NCBI GenBank assembly: GCA_017544005.1
Contig: JAFYEZ010000040.1
Location: forward strand, 35,228-99,227
Source: Bacteroidales bacterium
GTDB lineage: Bacteria; Bacteroidota; Bacteroidia; Bacteroidales; UBA932
Reading direction: 5' to 3'
Length of the DNA stretch: 64,000 nt
Position numbers and translations under genes: made by a program. The notes beneath the pieces were generated by a model. The model was not told the origin of the DNA, ran no database searches, and saw only the letters and a list, made by a program, of their open reading frames with translations. Numbering within the stretch: position 1 is the first letter of the stretch; each line of letters opens with the position of its first letter. Below, one piece after another: positions 34,343-43,124 of this stretch.

Positions 34343-35737
34343 TTAATTGTTTTTCATGGCATTTTCGACCTCCTTGACGGTGATCGGAAGGCGTTTGGCG
34401 CCCAGCAGGCGCGCCCCCTTCGGGGTAATCAGCAGGTCGTCTTCCAGGCGGATGCCGCCGAAGTTGTAGTAGCTCTCCAGCGCCTTGAAGTTGACATACT
34501 GTGCGTTGGTCTTCTCCTTCTTCCACTTCTCGATGAGGGCGGGAATGAAGTAGATGCCCGGTTCGTCGGTGATGACCTGGCCGGGGACCAGCTTGCGGGC
34601 CATGCGGAGGGACCCCAGGCCGAGCTGCTTGGCGCGCTCCTGTCCCTCATCGTAGCCTACGTAGTTCTCGCCGAGGTTCTCCATGTCGTGCACGTCGAGT
34701 CCCATGTTGTGGCCCAGGCCGTGCGGCATGAAGAGGCCCTGCACGCCGGCGGCGCACATTTCATCGACATCGCCCTTGACCAGCCCGAGGTTCGAGAGTC
34801 CCTTGAGGATGATCTTCGATGCGCCGAGGTGCACGTCGCGGTAGGTGACGCCCGGCCGCGCAGCATCCAGCGCATACTGGTTGGCGGTGGAGACAATCGT
34901 ATAGATCTCCTTCTGGCGCTCGGTGAACTTGCCGCTCACCGGCCAGGTGCGGGTGAAATCGGAAGCATAGTGCGAAGCGATTTCCGCGCCGGCGTCAATT
35001 ACGCAGAGCTTGCCGGCGGTCAGGATGTCGCTGTGGCAGTGGTTGTGCAGCGTCTCGCCGTGCTGCGAGAGGATGGTGGCGAAGGAGGTCATGTAGCCCT
35101 CGCCGAGGCAGACGCCTTCCAGGACGCCCACCAGCTGTTGCTCGCTCATGCCCGGTTTCATCATCTGCATGGCGGTGTAGTGCATCGCGTAGCCCAGGTT
35201 GCAGGCCTTGTCGATCTCCTCGATCTCGCACGGCTCCTTGATGAGGCGCTGGCTCACCACGGCCTTGATCAGGTCGATGCTCGGGGCGGCCTTGAGCTGC
35301 GCATAGGGAATGCCCAGCAGTTCGCAGAGTTCGTTGCGGGTATCGTCGCGGTAGGGCGGCAGGATGTGGACCTTGCGGCCCTTTTTGAGGGCGGCCTTCA
35401 CGCAGTCCGCCACCTTGGCGCGCGGGGCGCTCTTGGCAACGCCCACAGATGCAGCCTCGTCGGCAAACAGGGGCTGGGGGCCCATCCAGATGATATCGTC
35501 CATGTCCACGTCGTCGCCGAAGAGGAACTCCTCGCCGCTCTCGGCGTCGATGACCGCCGCCAGACCCGGTTTGTCCAGGCCAAAGTAGTAGAGGAAGGTG
35601 CTGTCCTGACGGAAGGGATAGGTGTTGCCGGAATAATTGCAGGGGGCTTCGTTGTTGCCCGGAAGCAGGATGATGCCGGAAGAAATCTTGGAGGCAAGGG
35701 CCTTGCGCCTTGCGATATAAACGGATTTGTCAAACAT
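34343..35737 (-). CDS. Xaa-Pro aminopeptidase P family protein (M24B)
   Basis: A protein of 464 residues from the ATG ending at 35737. The upstream frame crosses the predicted promoter and was rejected. The creatinase-like N-terminal domain contains IILLPGNNEAPCNYSGN and FLYYFGLDKPGLAAVID. The catalytic pita-bread domain has metal ligands in VIDAGAEIASHYASDFTRTW, LFMPHGLGHNMGLDVHD and ITDEPGIYF. It removes N-terminal residues ahead of proline. With the two C1 aminopeptidases downstream it forms a peptide-degradation operon. Confidence 0.93.
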   Translation of the reverse strand: MFDKSVYIARRKALASKISSGIILLPGNNEAPCNYSGNTYPFRQDSTFLYYFGLDKPGLAAVIDAESGEEFLFGDDVDMDDIIWMGPQPLFADEAASVGVAKSAPRAKVADCVKAALKKGRKVHILPPYRDDTRNELCELLGIPYAQLKAAPSIDLIKAVVSQRLIKEPCEIEEIDKACNLGYAMHYTAMQMMKPGMSEQQLVGVLEGVCLGEGYMTSFATILSQHGETLHNHCHSDILTAGKLCVIDAGAEIASHYASDFTRTWPVSGKFTERQKEIYTIVSTANQYALDAARPGVTYRDVHLGASKIILKGLSNLGLVKGDVDEMCAAGVQGLFMPHGLGHNMGLDVHDMENLGENYVGYDEGQERAKQLGLGSLRMARKLVPGQVITDEPGIYFIPALIEKWKKEKTNAQYVNFKALESYYNFGGIRLEDDLLITPKGARLLGAKRLPITVKEVENAMKNN

Positions 35738-35772
35738 ATTGCAATACTTTAGTAGTCTCTGAATAGATTCTA

Positions 35773-35803
35773 CAAATGTAGTAAATGCAAAACAAATCCG
35801 CAA
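35773..35803 (-). promoter_or_regulatory. Promoter of the aminopeptidase operon
   Basis: On the minus strand TACATTTG (35773-35780) is preceded by TTG (35801-35803) at 20 bp. The start codon at 35737 lies 36 bp downstream. Confidence 0.65.
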
Positions 35804-35825
35804 TAACTCCCCGCCGGGAGCGGCG

Positions 35826-36863
35826 TCAGGCCTGCTCCAGGAAGGCGTGGAACGCGCGCTCCTCCTCTGCGGTGAGGAAGGTGCTGCGGATGGGCAGGTA
35901 GAAGAGCCGTACCTTGAGAGAGTCCGGCACGAACCGGTTGTGCAGCAGTCGCTGCGCGTCTTTTTCCGTGGTCATCACCACAGAGAGCGGGAACCGTTTC
36001 GCCTCGCTCTCCAGCCGCCGGATGTCCCGCCGCGTGAACCAGTGATGGTCTGCAAAGGCGTGCTTCGCCACGCAGGTGTACCGGTCGGCCAGACTGGAGA
36101 ACACCCCCTGCGGACGGGCCACGCCGGCCAAGAGAATCGCCTCCTTGGCGTAGATGTAGCGGTTGTTGCCGATCCCTTCGAAGACCGCCCGGGGCTCGTC
36201 GTAGGCCACGCCCATGAAGAAGGCGGGCTGCTCCGGGGCTACGTGGTTCTCCTTGCGCAGCCGCTCGCGGTCGGCCTCATCCAGCCAGTCGGGGCACTTG
36301 CTGAAGATGACGGCATCGGCATCGGGCACCCGCTTGGGCAGGTCCCGCAGCCGGCCGAGCGGGAAGAGCCGATCGCGGCTGATGGGCCGCTCGTAGGAGA
36401 TGAGCAGCAGGTTGCGCCCCGGTGCGACATCCATCTGCTGGAACCCGTCGTCCAGGATCACCACCTCAGGCGGATGGGGGAGGGTAAGCAGCGCCTCGAT
36501 GCCCCGCTTGCGGTTGGTATCCACCGCCACGAGGGCCTGCGGGAACTTGCGCTTGATCTGCAGCGGTTCGTCGCCGCAGGATTCGGCCGTGGAGGTGGTA
36601 TCCACCATGCGGAAACCGCGCGTGCGGCGGCGGTATCCGCGGGAGAGCACGGCCACCCGCTTCTCGCCCGAGAGGGTCTCCACCAGATATTTGGCCATTG
36701 GCGTCTTGCCGGTTCCGCCGGCGGTGATGTTGCCGAGGCTGATCACGGGCAGCGGGAAGGAGGCGCGTTTCTGTTTGCCGGAAAGAATCCGCTTGCGGCG
36801 GATGGTCAGGACCAGCCAGTAGGGAAACATCAGAATGAGACTGAGGATGGTTGCGATAATCAT
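35826..36863 (-). CDS. lpxK: Tetraacyldisaccharide 4'-kinase (lipid A synthesis)
   Basis: A protein of 345 residues. The start overlaps the dusB stop (ATGA at 36860-36863); the frame upstream is only an out-of-frame copy of dusB. An N-terminal hydrophobic anchor (IIATILSLILMFPYWLVL) is followed by the P-loop ISLGNITAGGTGKTPMAKYL and VVILDDGFQQMDV. These are standard for LpxK, which phosphorylates the lipid A precursor at the inner membrane. The pairing with dusB is a tight translational coupling. Confidence 0.95.
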   Translation of the reverse strand: MIIATILSLILMFPYWLVLTIRRKRILSGKQKRASFPLPVISLGNITAGGTGKTPMAKYLVETLSGEKRVAVLSRGYRRRTRGFRMVDTTSTAESCGDEPLQIKRKFPQALVAVDTNRKRGIEALLTLPHPPEVVILDDGFQQMDVAPGRNLLLISYERPISRDRLFPLGRLRDLPKRVPDADAVIFSKCPDWLDEADRERLRKENHVAPEQPAFFMGVAYDEPRAVFEGIGNNRYIYAKEAILLAGVARPQGVFSSLADRYTCVAKHAFADHHWFTRRDIRRLESEAKRFPLSVVMTTEKDAQRLLHNRFVPDSLKVRLFYLPIRSTFLTAEEERAFHAFLEQA

Positions 36864-37834
36864 TGCCAGTGTTCTCCGATATAGTCGAGGGTTGCGTAGA
36901 GTTCGTCCGGGTCGGTCAGCGTGACCAGTTTGAGCCGGGTTTCCTTGAAGTTGTCCAGCCCCTTGAAGTAGCATGAAAGGTGGCGCCGCATCTCCAGGAT
37001 GCCCACCTTGGAGCCTTTGACCTCCAGGGATTTGGCCAGATGCCGCTTGGCCAGAAGCACCCGCTCGGCCACGCTCATCGGCGGCAGCTTTTCGCCGGTG
37101 TCCAGGTAGTGGCGGATCTCGCGGAAGATCCAGGGATGGCCGAAACTGGCCCGCCCTACCATGATGGCATCCACGCCGTAGCGGTCGAAGGCCTCCCTGG
37201 CCTGCTCCGGGGTGGTGATGTCGCCGTTGCCGATGATGGGAATGTGCATGCGCGGGTTGTTCTTGACCTCCCCGATCAGGGTCCAGTCCGCCTCGCCCTT
37301 GTAGAGCTGGCAGCGGGTGCGGCCGTGGATGGTCAGGGCGGCGATGCCGGCATCCTGGAGCCGTTCGGCCAGCGGAACGATAATCTTGCTCTCGTCGTCC
37401 CAGCCCAGCCGGGTCTTGACCGTGACGGGCAGTTTGACGGCCTCCACCACGCGGCGGGTGATCTCCACCATCTTGTCGGGCTCGCGCATCATGCCGCTGC
37501 CCGCGCCGCGCCGGGCGATTTTGTTCACCGGGCAGCCGAAGTTGATGTCAATCAGATCCGGCCCCGCCGCCTCGGCCCGCACGGCCGCCTCTACCATCGC
37601 GTCGGGCAGGTGACCGTAGATCTGGATGCCGATGGGGCGCTCGTAGTCGTAGAGCCGCATCTTGGCGATGGTTTTGGCCGCATCGCGGATGAGGCCGTCG
37701 GAGGAGATGAATTCGGTGAACATCAGGTCCGCCCCGAAACCCTTGCAGATATAGCGGAAGGAGATGTCGGTGACATCTTCCATCGGTGCGAGGAACACCG
37801 GCCGCGGGCGGAATGTAAGGGGTCCTATCTGCAT
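36860..37834 (-). CDS. dusB: tRNA-dihydrouridine synthase
   Basis: A protein of 324 residues. FLAPMEDVTDISFR at the N-terminus, the catalytic-Cys motif DINFGCPVNKIARRGAGSGM, LTIHGRTRCQLYKG and IIGNGDITTPEQA are those of FMN-dependent Dus enzymes. The DusB-type assignment is by overall likeness. It reduces uridines in the D-loop of tRNA. It is divergent from rplM. Confidence 0.92.
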   Translation of the reverse strand: MQIGPLTFRPRPVFLAPMEDVTDISFRYICKGFGADLMFTEFISSDGLIRDAAKTIAKMRLYDYERPIGIQIYGHLPDAMVEAAVRAEAAGPDLIDINFGCPVNKIARRGAGSGMMREPDKMVEITRRVVEAVKLPVTVKTRLGWDDESKIIVPLAERLQDAGIAALTIHGRTRCQLYKGEADWTLIGEVKNNPRMHIPIIGNGDITTPEQAREAFDRYGVDAIMVGRASFGHPWIFREIRHYLDTGEKLPPMSVAERVLLAKRHLAKSLEVKGSKVGILEMRRHLSCYFKGLDNFKETRLKLVTLTDPDELYATLDYIGEHWQ

Positions 37835-37872
37835 TTCTGGCCTCCGGGAAAACTGCGCTAAATTACGGAGAT

Positions 37873-37903
37873 TTTGTCACTTTAAATAATTTGATTAACT
37901 TTG
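37873..37903 (+). promoter_or_regulatory. Promoter of the rplM-rpsI operon
   Basis: TTTG at 37873-37876, a 19-bp spacer and TAACTTTG at 37896-37903 are a textbook Bacteroidota promoter, which suits a highly expressed ribosomal protein operon. The leader is about 55 nt. Confidence 0.8.
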
Positions 37904-37965
37904 CACCCCTCCAAAAATGGAGTATCGCAACTTTTTATTAACGTATTAACCTAAAAATCAACACA

Positions 37966-38418
37966 GTGGACACACTTAGTTACAAGACCGTATCTGCGAA
38001 CGCCGGCACCGTCACCAAAGAATGGGTGGTGATCGACGCTACCGATCAGATCCTGGGTCGACTAGCTTCCCGTGTCGCTCTTGTCCTCCGTGGCAAGAAC
38101 AAGCCGAGCTACACGCCGCACGTTGACTGTGGTGACAACGTCATCATCATCAACGCCGACAAGGTTCGTCTGACCGGCAAGAAGCTGACCGACAGGGTGT
38201 ACGTACGCCACACCGGTTATCCGGGCGGCCAGCGTTTCACCACCCCCAAGGAACTGCTCGCAAGCAAGCCGACCGCAGTCGTCGAGCACGCCGTCCGCGG
38301 TATGCTCCCCAGAACCCGCCTGGGTGACAAGATTTTCGGCAACCTGTATGTCTACGCAGGCAGCGAACATCCTCACGAGGCACAGAAACCCAAAACAATT
38401 ACCTTAAACGAACTTTAA
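37966..38418 (+). CDS. rplM: Ribosomal protein L13 (uL13)
   Basis: A protein of 150 residues that starts with GTG. WVVIDATDQILGRLASRVA, VIIINADKVRLTGKK and VRGMLPRTRLG are canonical. The rplM-rpsI order is almost universal. The GTG start is the only one that gives a normal N-terminus (MDTLSYKT). Confidence 0.97.
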   Translation: MDTLSYKTVSANAGTVTKEWVVIDATDQILGRLASRVALVLRGKNKPSYTPHVDCGDNVIIINADKVRLTGKKLTDRVYVRHTGYPGGQRFTTPKELLASKPTAVVEHAVRGMLPRTRLGDKIFGNLYVYAGSEHPHEAQKPKTITLNEL

Positions 38419-38427
38419 ACTAGAGTA

Positions 38428-38817
38428 ATGGAAGTTATCAACGCCCTTGGAAGACGTAAATCAGCTGTTGCCCGCGTTTATTTGAGCACAGGTAAAGGCA
38501 CCATCACGATCAACGGCCGTACCCTCGAGGATTACTTCAAAGAGGATACCCTCCGCTACATCGTGAACCAGCCGTTGGAGGTCACCGGTACGCAAGCTAA
38601 CTTCGACATCACCGTTACGCTGGATGGCGGCGGCATCAAAGGCCAGGCAGAGGCTCTCCGCCTTGGCATTTCCCGCGCCCTCTGCAAGGTGGATGCAGAA
38701 GCTTACCGCCCGGTCCTCAAGGCCAATGGTTTTCTGACGCGCGACGCACGTGAAGTCGAGCGTAAGAAACCGGGCCAGCCTGGCGCACGCAGACGCTTCC
38801 AGTTCAGCAAACGTTAG
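38428..38817 (+). CDS. rpsI: Ribosomal protein S9 (uS9)
   Basis: A protein of 129 residues. [16 protein letters not shown] at the start, [13 protein letters not shown] and the basic C-terminus [11 protein letters not shown], whose end reaches the ribosomal P site, are canonical. It lies 9 bp after rplM. Confidence 0.97.
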   Translation: MEVINALGRRKSAVARVYLSTGKGTITINGRTLEDYFKEDTLRYIVNQPLEVTGTQANFDITVTLDGGGIKGQAEALRLGISRALCKVDAEAYRPVLKANGFLTRDAREVERKKPGQPGARRRFQFSKR

Positions 38818-38979
38818 TATTTGCCCTGATTTACAAACAGCACAGTCCGGTTATAAAATCCCGGGACCCGAATGGCTGCCCGCGATTTGTCCGGCTGCGG
38901 AAAATCCAGAAGACCGACAGTGTCGCTACTTCGGATTGACGAAAAGAGAAAACAAAACAAACAAAAGAAAAACACTACA
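38818..38979 (+). promoter_or_regulatory. Leader region between rpsI and rpsB
   Basis: This 162-bp spacer has no clear TAnnTTTG promoter and no terminator. It holds small GC-rich stems and an A-rich end just before the rpsB start. A ribosomal-protein autoregulatory leader is possible, but I recognise no known motif. Confidence 0.3.
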
Positions 38980-39813
38980 ATGTCTAGAACCAATTTCCAG
39001 GACTTGCTTGATGCAGGCGTTCACTTCGGTCACCTGAAGAGAAAGTGGAATCCGCGCATGGCTCCGTACATCTTTATGGAGAAGAACGGCATCCACATTA
39101 TCGACCTGCACAAAACCGTTGTCAAAATAGATGAGGCAGCGGACGTGATGAAGCAGCTTGCCGCAGCAGGCCGCAAGATTCTGTTCGTCGCCACCAAGAA
39201 ACAAGCCAAGGATATCGTTGCGGAGTGCGCCAAGAGCGTGGGCATGCCCTACGTGACTGAGCGCTGGGCAGGTGGTATGCTGACCAACTTCCCCACCATC
39301 CGCAAGGCCGTCAAGAAGATGAACACCATTGACAAGATGATCACCGACGGTACCTTCGAAACCCTGGCAAAACGTGAGCGTCTCCAGATTTCCCGCCAGA
39401 GGGCGAAACTCGAGAAGAACCTCGGCTCCATCGCCGACCTCAACCGTCTCCCTTCCGCTATCTTCGTAGTGGACGTTCAGAAGGAGATCAACGCGGTCCG
39501 CGAAGCCAACCGCCTCAACATCCCGGTAATCGCCATGGTTGATACGTGTTGCGATCCCACCAACATTGATTATGTGATTCCGGCCAATGATGATGCGGCA
39601 AAGAGCATCTCTCTGATCACCGAAACCCTCTGCAAGGCTATCTCCGAGGGTCTCGAGGAGCGCAAGCTCGTGAAGGAGAAGGAGAAAGAGGAGAATCCCG
39701 AGAAGGAAGAGGCTGCTCCCGCCAAGAAGACGCGTCCCCGTCGCACCGCTGCCAAGAAGGCAGAGGCTGCCGAGGAGGCTCCTGCAGCAGAAGAACCCAA
39801 AGCAGAAGAATAA
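38980..39813 (+). CDS. rpsB: Ribosomal protein S2 (uS2) with an extended acidic/basic C-terminal tail
   Basis: A protein of 277 residues from the ATG at 38980 (SRTNFQDLLDAGVHFGHLKR). The frame is open further upstream, but only MSRTNFQDLL matches family N-termini. VTERWAGGMLTNFPTIRK and IPVIAMVDTCCDPTNIDYVI are canonical. The last 45 residues form a tail of alternating Lys/Arg, Glu and Ala blocks (EEAAPAKKTRPRRTAAKKAE), which is longer than in E. coli S2 and typical of Bacteroidota. It lies 18 bp before tsf. Confidence 0.96.
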   Translation: MSRTNFQDLLDAGVHFGHLKRKWNPRMAPYIFMEKNGIHIIDLHKTVVKIDEAADVMKQLAAAGRKILFVATKKQAKDIVAECAKSVGMPYVTERWAGGMLTNFPTIRKAVKKMNTIDKMITDGTFETLAKRERLQISRQRAKLEKNLGSIADLNRLPSAIFVVDVQKEINAVREANRLNIPVIAMVDTCCDPTNIDYVIPANDDAAKSISLITETLCKAISEGLEERKLVKEKEKEENPEKEEAAPAKKTRPRRTAAKKAEAAEEAPAAEEPKAEE

Positions 39814-39831
39814 CCCTTAAACGCACAGACT

Positions 39832-40830
39832 ATGGAAATCAAAGCTATTGATGTCGCAAAACTGCGCAAGATGACCGGTGCCGGCATGATGGATTGCAAG
39901 AAGGCCCTTGTTGAGGCCGAAGGCGATTTCGCCCGCGCACAGGAAATCATTCGTGAGAAGGGTAAGCTCGTCGCTGCCAAGCGTGCGGACCGCGAGACCA
40001 CCGAAGGTGCCGTCCTCGCCCGCGTAGAAGGTGGCAAGGCGATCCTCGTCTGCCTGGGTTGCGAGACCGACTTTGTCTCGCAGAATGCTGAATTTCAGGC
40101 TCTCGCCAATGCGATTGCCGACACCGCTATCAAGTGCTTCCCCGCTGACGTCGAGGCACTCAAGGGCTGCAAGATGGCTGACGGCCAGACGGTCGAAGAG
40201 GCTATTTCCCAGCAGACCGGCAAGAGCGGAGAAAAACACAGCCTCGCATGCTATGCGAAGCTCGAAGCTCCCTTCATCGCTTCCTACATCCACACCATCA
40301 ACGGCAAACTCGGCGCGATCGTCGCCTTCAACAAACCGGTTGATGCTGCACTGGCCAAGGGAATCGCAATGCAGGTCGTTTCGATGAATCCGGTTTCCGT
40401 TTCCGCAGCTGACTGCCCGGCAGAAGTTGTCGAGAAGGAACGCCAGGTGGCTATCGAGAAGACCAAGGAAGAGCAGATCCAGAAGGCAGTTGATGCTGCG
40501 CTGCGCAAGGCCGGCATCAACCCCGCACACTGCGACAGCGAAGACCACATCGAGTCGAACACCGCCAAGGGCTGGCTTACGCCGGAACAGGCACAGCAGG
40601 CTCGTGAGATCAAGACCCGCGTCGCTGCTGAAAAGGCTGCCAACCTGCCCGAGCAGATGATTCAGAACATCGCCAACGGCCGCGTACAGAAGTTCTTCAA
40701 GGAAAGCACCCTCGAGGAGCAGGAGTACCAGATGAGCGACAACAAGGCTACCGTCAAGGAAGCCCTCGCCGCTGCCGACAAAGAGGCCAAGATTCTCTCC
40801 TTCTGCCGCTTCTCCCTGACTGACGAATAA
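39832..40830 (+). CDS. tsf: Translation elongation factor Ts
   Basis: A protein of 332 residues. The N-terminal UBA-like region KLRKMTGAGMMDCKKALVEA and the core TEGAVLARVEGGKAILVCLG with CETDFVSQN are those of EF-Ts, the nucleotide exchange factor of EF-Tu. It has an extra charged segment (QVAIEKTKEEQIQKAVDAAL) common in long Bacteroidota EF-Ts. It is coupled to rpsB and closed by a strong terminator. Confidence 0.96.
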   Translation: MEIKAIDVAKLRKMTGAGMMDCKKALVEAEGDFARAQEIIREKGKLVAAKRADRETTEGAVLARVEGGKAILVCLGCETDFVSQNAEFQALANAIADTAIKCFPADVEALKGCKMADGQTVEEAISQQTGKSGEKHSLACYAKLEAPFIASYIHTINGKLGAIVAFNKPVDAALAKGIAMQVVSMNPVSVSAADCPAEVVEKERQVAIEKTKEEQIQKAVDAALRKAGINPAHCDSEDHIESNTAKGWLTPEQAQQAREIKTRVAAEKAANLPEQMIQNIANGRVQKFFKESTLEEQEYQMSDNKATVKEALAAADKEAKILSFCRFSLTDE

Positions 40831-40851
40831 TCGTCGGATTCATGGTTTACG

Positions 40852-40883
40852 ATGCACCCCGTTCGCGGGGTGCATTTTTTTTA
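40852..40883 (+). terminator. Terminator of rpsB-tsf
   Basis: ATGCACCCC (40852-40860) pairs with GGGGTGCAT (40867-40875) and is followed by eight T. The T-run merges with the -7 element of kbl. Confidence 0.88.
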
Positions 40884-40891
40884 TATATTTG
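40884..40891 (+). promoter_or_regulatory. -7 element for kbl
   Basis: TATATTTG matches TAnnTTTG and abuts the tsf terminator. It lies 35 bp before the kbl ATG. The -33 position falls in the terminator stem and has no clear TTTG. Confidence 0.5.
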
Positions 40892-40926
40892 TGGGCAATT
40901 CGAAACAACGAAACACACCTAATATC

Positions 40927-42117
40927 ATGTACAAGAACTTCCAGCAATATCTCGAAGGCGAACTGCAGGCCATCAAGGATACAGGCCTCTACAAGAACGA
41001 GCGTGTCATCACCTCCCCGCAGCGGGCGGACATCACCGTGGCCGGCGGCCAGCAGGTGCTCAACTTCTGCGCCAACAACTACCTGGGTCTGGCCAACAAT
41101 CCGCAGCTGATCATGGCGGCCAAGGAGGCCCTTGACACCCACGGCTACGGTATGGCTTCGGTCCGCTTCATCTGCGGTACCGGTGACCTCCAGAAGAAGC
41201 TCGAGGCTAAGATTGCCGAATTCTTCGGCACCGAGGACACCATCCTCTACTCCTCCTGCTTCGACGCCAACGGCGGCGTGTTCGAACCGCTGCTCGACGA
41301 GAAGGACGCCATCATCTCCGACGCCCTCAACCACGCCTCCATCATCGACGGCGTCCGCCTCTGCAAGGCGCAGCGCTACCGCTATGCCAACGGCGACATG
41401 GCCGAACTGGAGAACTGCCTCAAGACCGCCCAGGCACAGCGGCACCGCCTGATTGTCACCGACGGTGTCTTCTCGATGGACGGCAACGTCTGCCCGCTGG
41501 ACAAGATCTATGAACTGGCGAACAAATACGACGCCATGGTCATGGTGGACGAGTCCCACTCGGCCGGCGTGGTGGGAAAGACCGGTCGCGGCGTCACCGA
41601 GCTCTACGACCTGCGCGGCAAGATCGAAATCCTCACCGGTACCCTCGGCAAGGCCTTCGGCGGTGCTATCGGCGGATTCACCACGGGCCGCAAGGAAATC
41701 ATCGCCATGCTTCGCCAGCGCTCCCGTCCGTACCTCTTCTCCAACTCCCTGCCGCCGATGGTGGCCGCTGCCGGCATCAAGATGTTCGACATGATGAGCG
41801 AGACCAACACGCTGCAGGACAAGCTCCACAGCAATACGGACTACTTTGTCTCCCGCATGAAGGAAGCCGGTTTCGACATCAAGCCCACGCAGAGCGCCAT
41901 CTGCGCCGTGATGCTCTACGACGCCAAACTCTCCCAGGATTTCGCCGCACGGCTCCAGGAAGAGGGCATCTATGTCACGGGATTCTACTATCCGGTGGTT
42001 CCCAAGGGCCAGGCCCGCATCCGCGTCCAGGTCTCTGCCGGCCACGAAGTGGAGCACCTCGACAAGTGCATCGCCGCCTTCACCAAGATCGGCAAGGAAC
42101 TCGGCGTTCTGAAATAA
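40927..42117 (+). CDS. kbl: Glycine C-acetyltransferase (2-amino-3-ketobutyrate CoA ligase)
   Basis: A protein of 396 residues from the ATG at 40927; the frame upstream runs into the terminator and was rejected. It is a PLP alpha-oxoamine synthase: FCANNYLGLANNPQLI, GYGMASVRFICGT, MVMVDESHSAGVVG and the Schiff-base lysine in LTGTLGKAFGGAIGGF. It interconverts 2-amino-3-ketobutyrate plus CoA with glycine plus acetyl-CoA in threonine breakdown. No threonine dehydrogenase gene is adjacent. Confidence 0.94.
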   Translation: MYKNFQQYLEGELQAIKDTGLYKNERVITSPQRADITVAGGQQVLNFCANNYLGLANNPQLIMAAKEALDTHGYGMASVRFICGTGDLQKKLEAKIAEFFGTEDTILYSSCFDANGGVFEPLLDEKDAIISDALNHASIIDGVRLCKAQRYRYANGDMAELENCLKTAQAQRHRLIVTDGVFSMDGNVCPLDKIYELANKYDAMVMVDESHSAGVVGKTGRGVTELYDLRGKIEILTGTLGKAFGGAIGGFTTGRKEIIAMLRQRSRPYLFSNSLPPMVAAAGIKMFDMMSETNTLQDKLHSNTDYFVSRMKEAGFDIKPTQSAICAVMLYDAKLSQDFAARLQEEGIYVTGFYYPVVPKGQARIRVQVSAGHEVEHLDKCIAAFTKIGKELGVLK

Positions 42118-42126
42118 TCCCCGCTG

Positions 42127-42144
42127 CCGGGGTTTGCACCCCGG
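42127..42144. terminator. Hairpin between convergent kbl and nucleoside kinase genes
   Basis: CCGGGGT (42127-42133) pairs with ACCCCGG (42138-42144) with a 4-base loop. It lacks a T-run on either side, so terminator strength is uncertain. Confidence 0.45.
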
Positions 42145-43122
42145 TTAGTAGCGGAAACTCGAGCCTCCGATAAATTCGCGGAGGATGGAGGTCGGCGGAA
42201 TGAAGCCGGCCTCCTTCGGTGTCAGGGCGGCTACCTTGGTCAGGATGAAATCGAGCAGTCGCTGGGCTTCTTCGTAGGCCGGAGAGCGGCGCGGCACGCT
42301 GCGCAGCAGGTTTTCCGCATAACTCTTGAAGAGCGGCAGTTCATAGATCAGGGAGGAGTCGAACTTCATGTCGGCCAGGTCCATGTAAGGGACGATATTC
42401 TTCTCCTCGCCCGCACGGACGCTGGGCCAGCGGAGAATCGTGTCGGCCGGGCCGTTGCCGCGGAACTGGTTGTCGCGCACCATGCGGCGCAGGAGCCGGG
42501 TATCATAGACCGAATCGTTGGGCTTGCGGATGGTCAGCGAGCGGAGCACGGAGGCGTAGATGCTGAACTTGTTCTCCGGGGCGATCTCCGGCGTCAGGCC
42601 GGGATTCAGGCCGTGGATGCCCTCCATCACGATAATGCTGCCCGGAGTCATCTGCACCTTCTTGCCGCGGAAGACGCGTTGGCCCAGCACGAAGTCATAG
42701 TCGGGAATCTCCACTTCCTCGCCGGCAAAGAGCTGCCGCAGCTGCTGGTTGAGGAAGGGAACATCCAGCGCCTCGAGGCACTCGAAGTCGTATTCGCCCT
42801 TCTCGTCGCGCGGGGTGTCCTCGCGGTTCTTGAAGTAGTTGTCCATCGCGATGACGATGGGGGTGATGCCGATCGAGGCCAGGTGGAGCGCCAGCCGTTT
42901 GGAGGTGGTGGTTTTGCCGCTGCTCGAGGGGCCTGCGATCAGACAGAGCTTGGCATCGACCCGCCGGGCGATTTCATCGGCGATGAGGGTGAACTGGCGG
43001 GCGTGCAGCACCTCGGAGAGCTGGATGAGCCGCGGGCCGAAGCCTGCGATGAGGGCCTCGTTGAGGGCCCCGACGGTGTTTTCATTGATAGCGCACTGCC
43101 AGATTTTTTCGTCTCTTACCAT
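42145..43122 (-). CDS. Uridine kinase-like nucleoside kinase, short form without the usual N-terminal domains
   Basis: A protein of 325 residues. P-loop LIAGPSSSGKTTTSKRLALH, IVIAMDNYFKNREDTPRDE, IIVMEGIHGLNPGL, WPSVRAGEEKNI and the C-terminal TSILREFIGGSSFRY match the catalytic part of the Bacteroidota nucleoside kinases. Those I recall are about 550 residues, with a TGS and tRNA-synthetase-like N-terminus. Here the protein starts right at the catalytic part, and the uvrA stop lies 2 bp upstream, so there is no room for the missing domains. The catalytic motifs are intact. Confidence 0.82.
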   Translation of the reverse strand: MVRDEKIWQCAINENTVGALNEALIAGFGPRLIQLSEVLHARQFTLIADEIARRVDAKLCLIAGPSSSGKTTTSKRLALHLASIGITPIVIAMDNYFKNREDTPRDEKGEYDFECLEALDVPFLNQQLRQLFAGEEVEIPDYDFVLGQRVFRGKKVQMTPGSIIVMEGIHGLNPGLTPEIAPENKFSIYASVLRSLTIRKPNDSVYDTRLLRRMVRDNQFRGNGPADTILRWPSVRAGEEKNIVPYMDLADMKFDSSLIYELPLFKSYAENLLRSVPRRSPAYEEAQRLLDFILTKVAALTPKEAGFIPPTSILREFIGGSSFRY

Positions 43123-43124
43123 AG

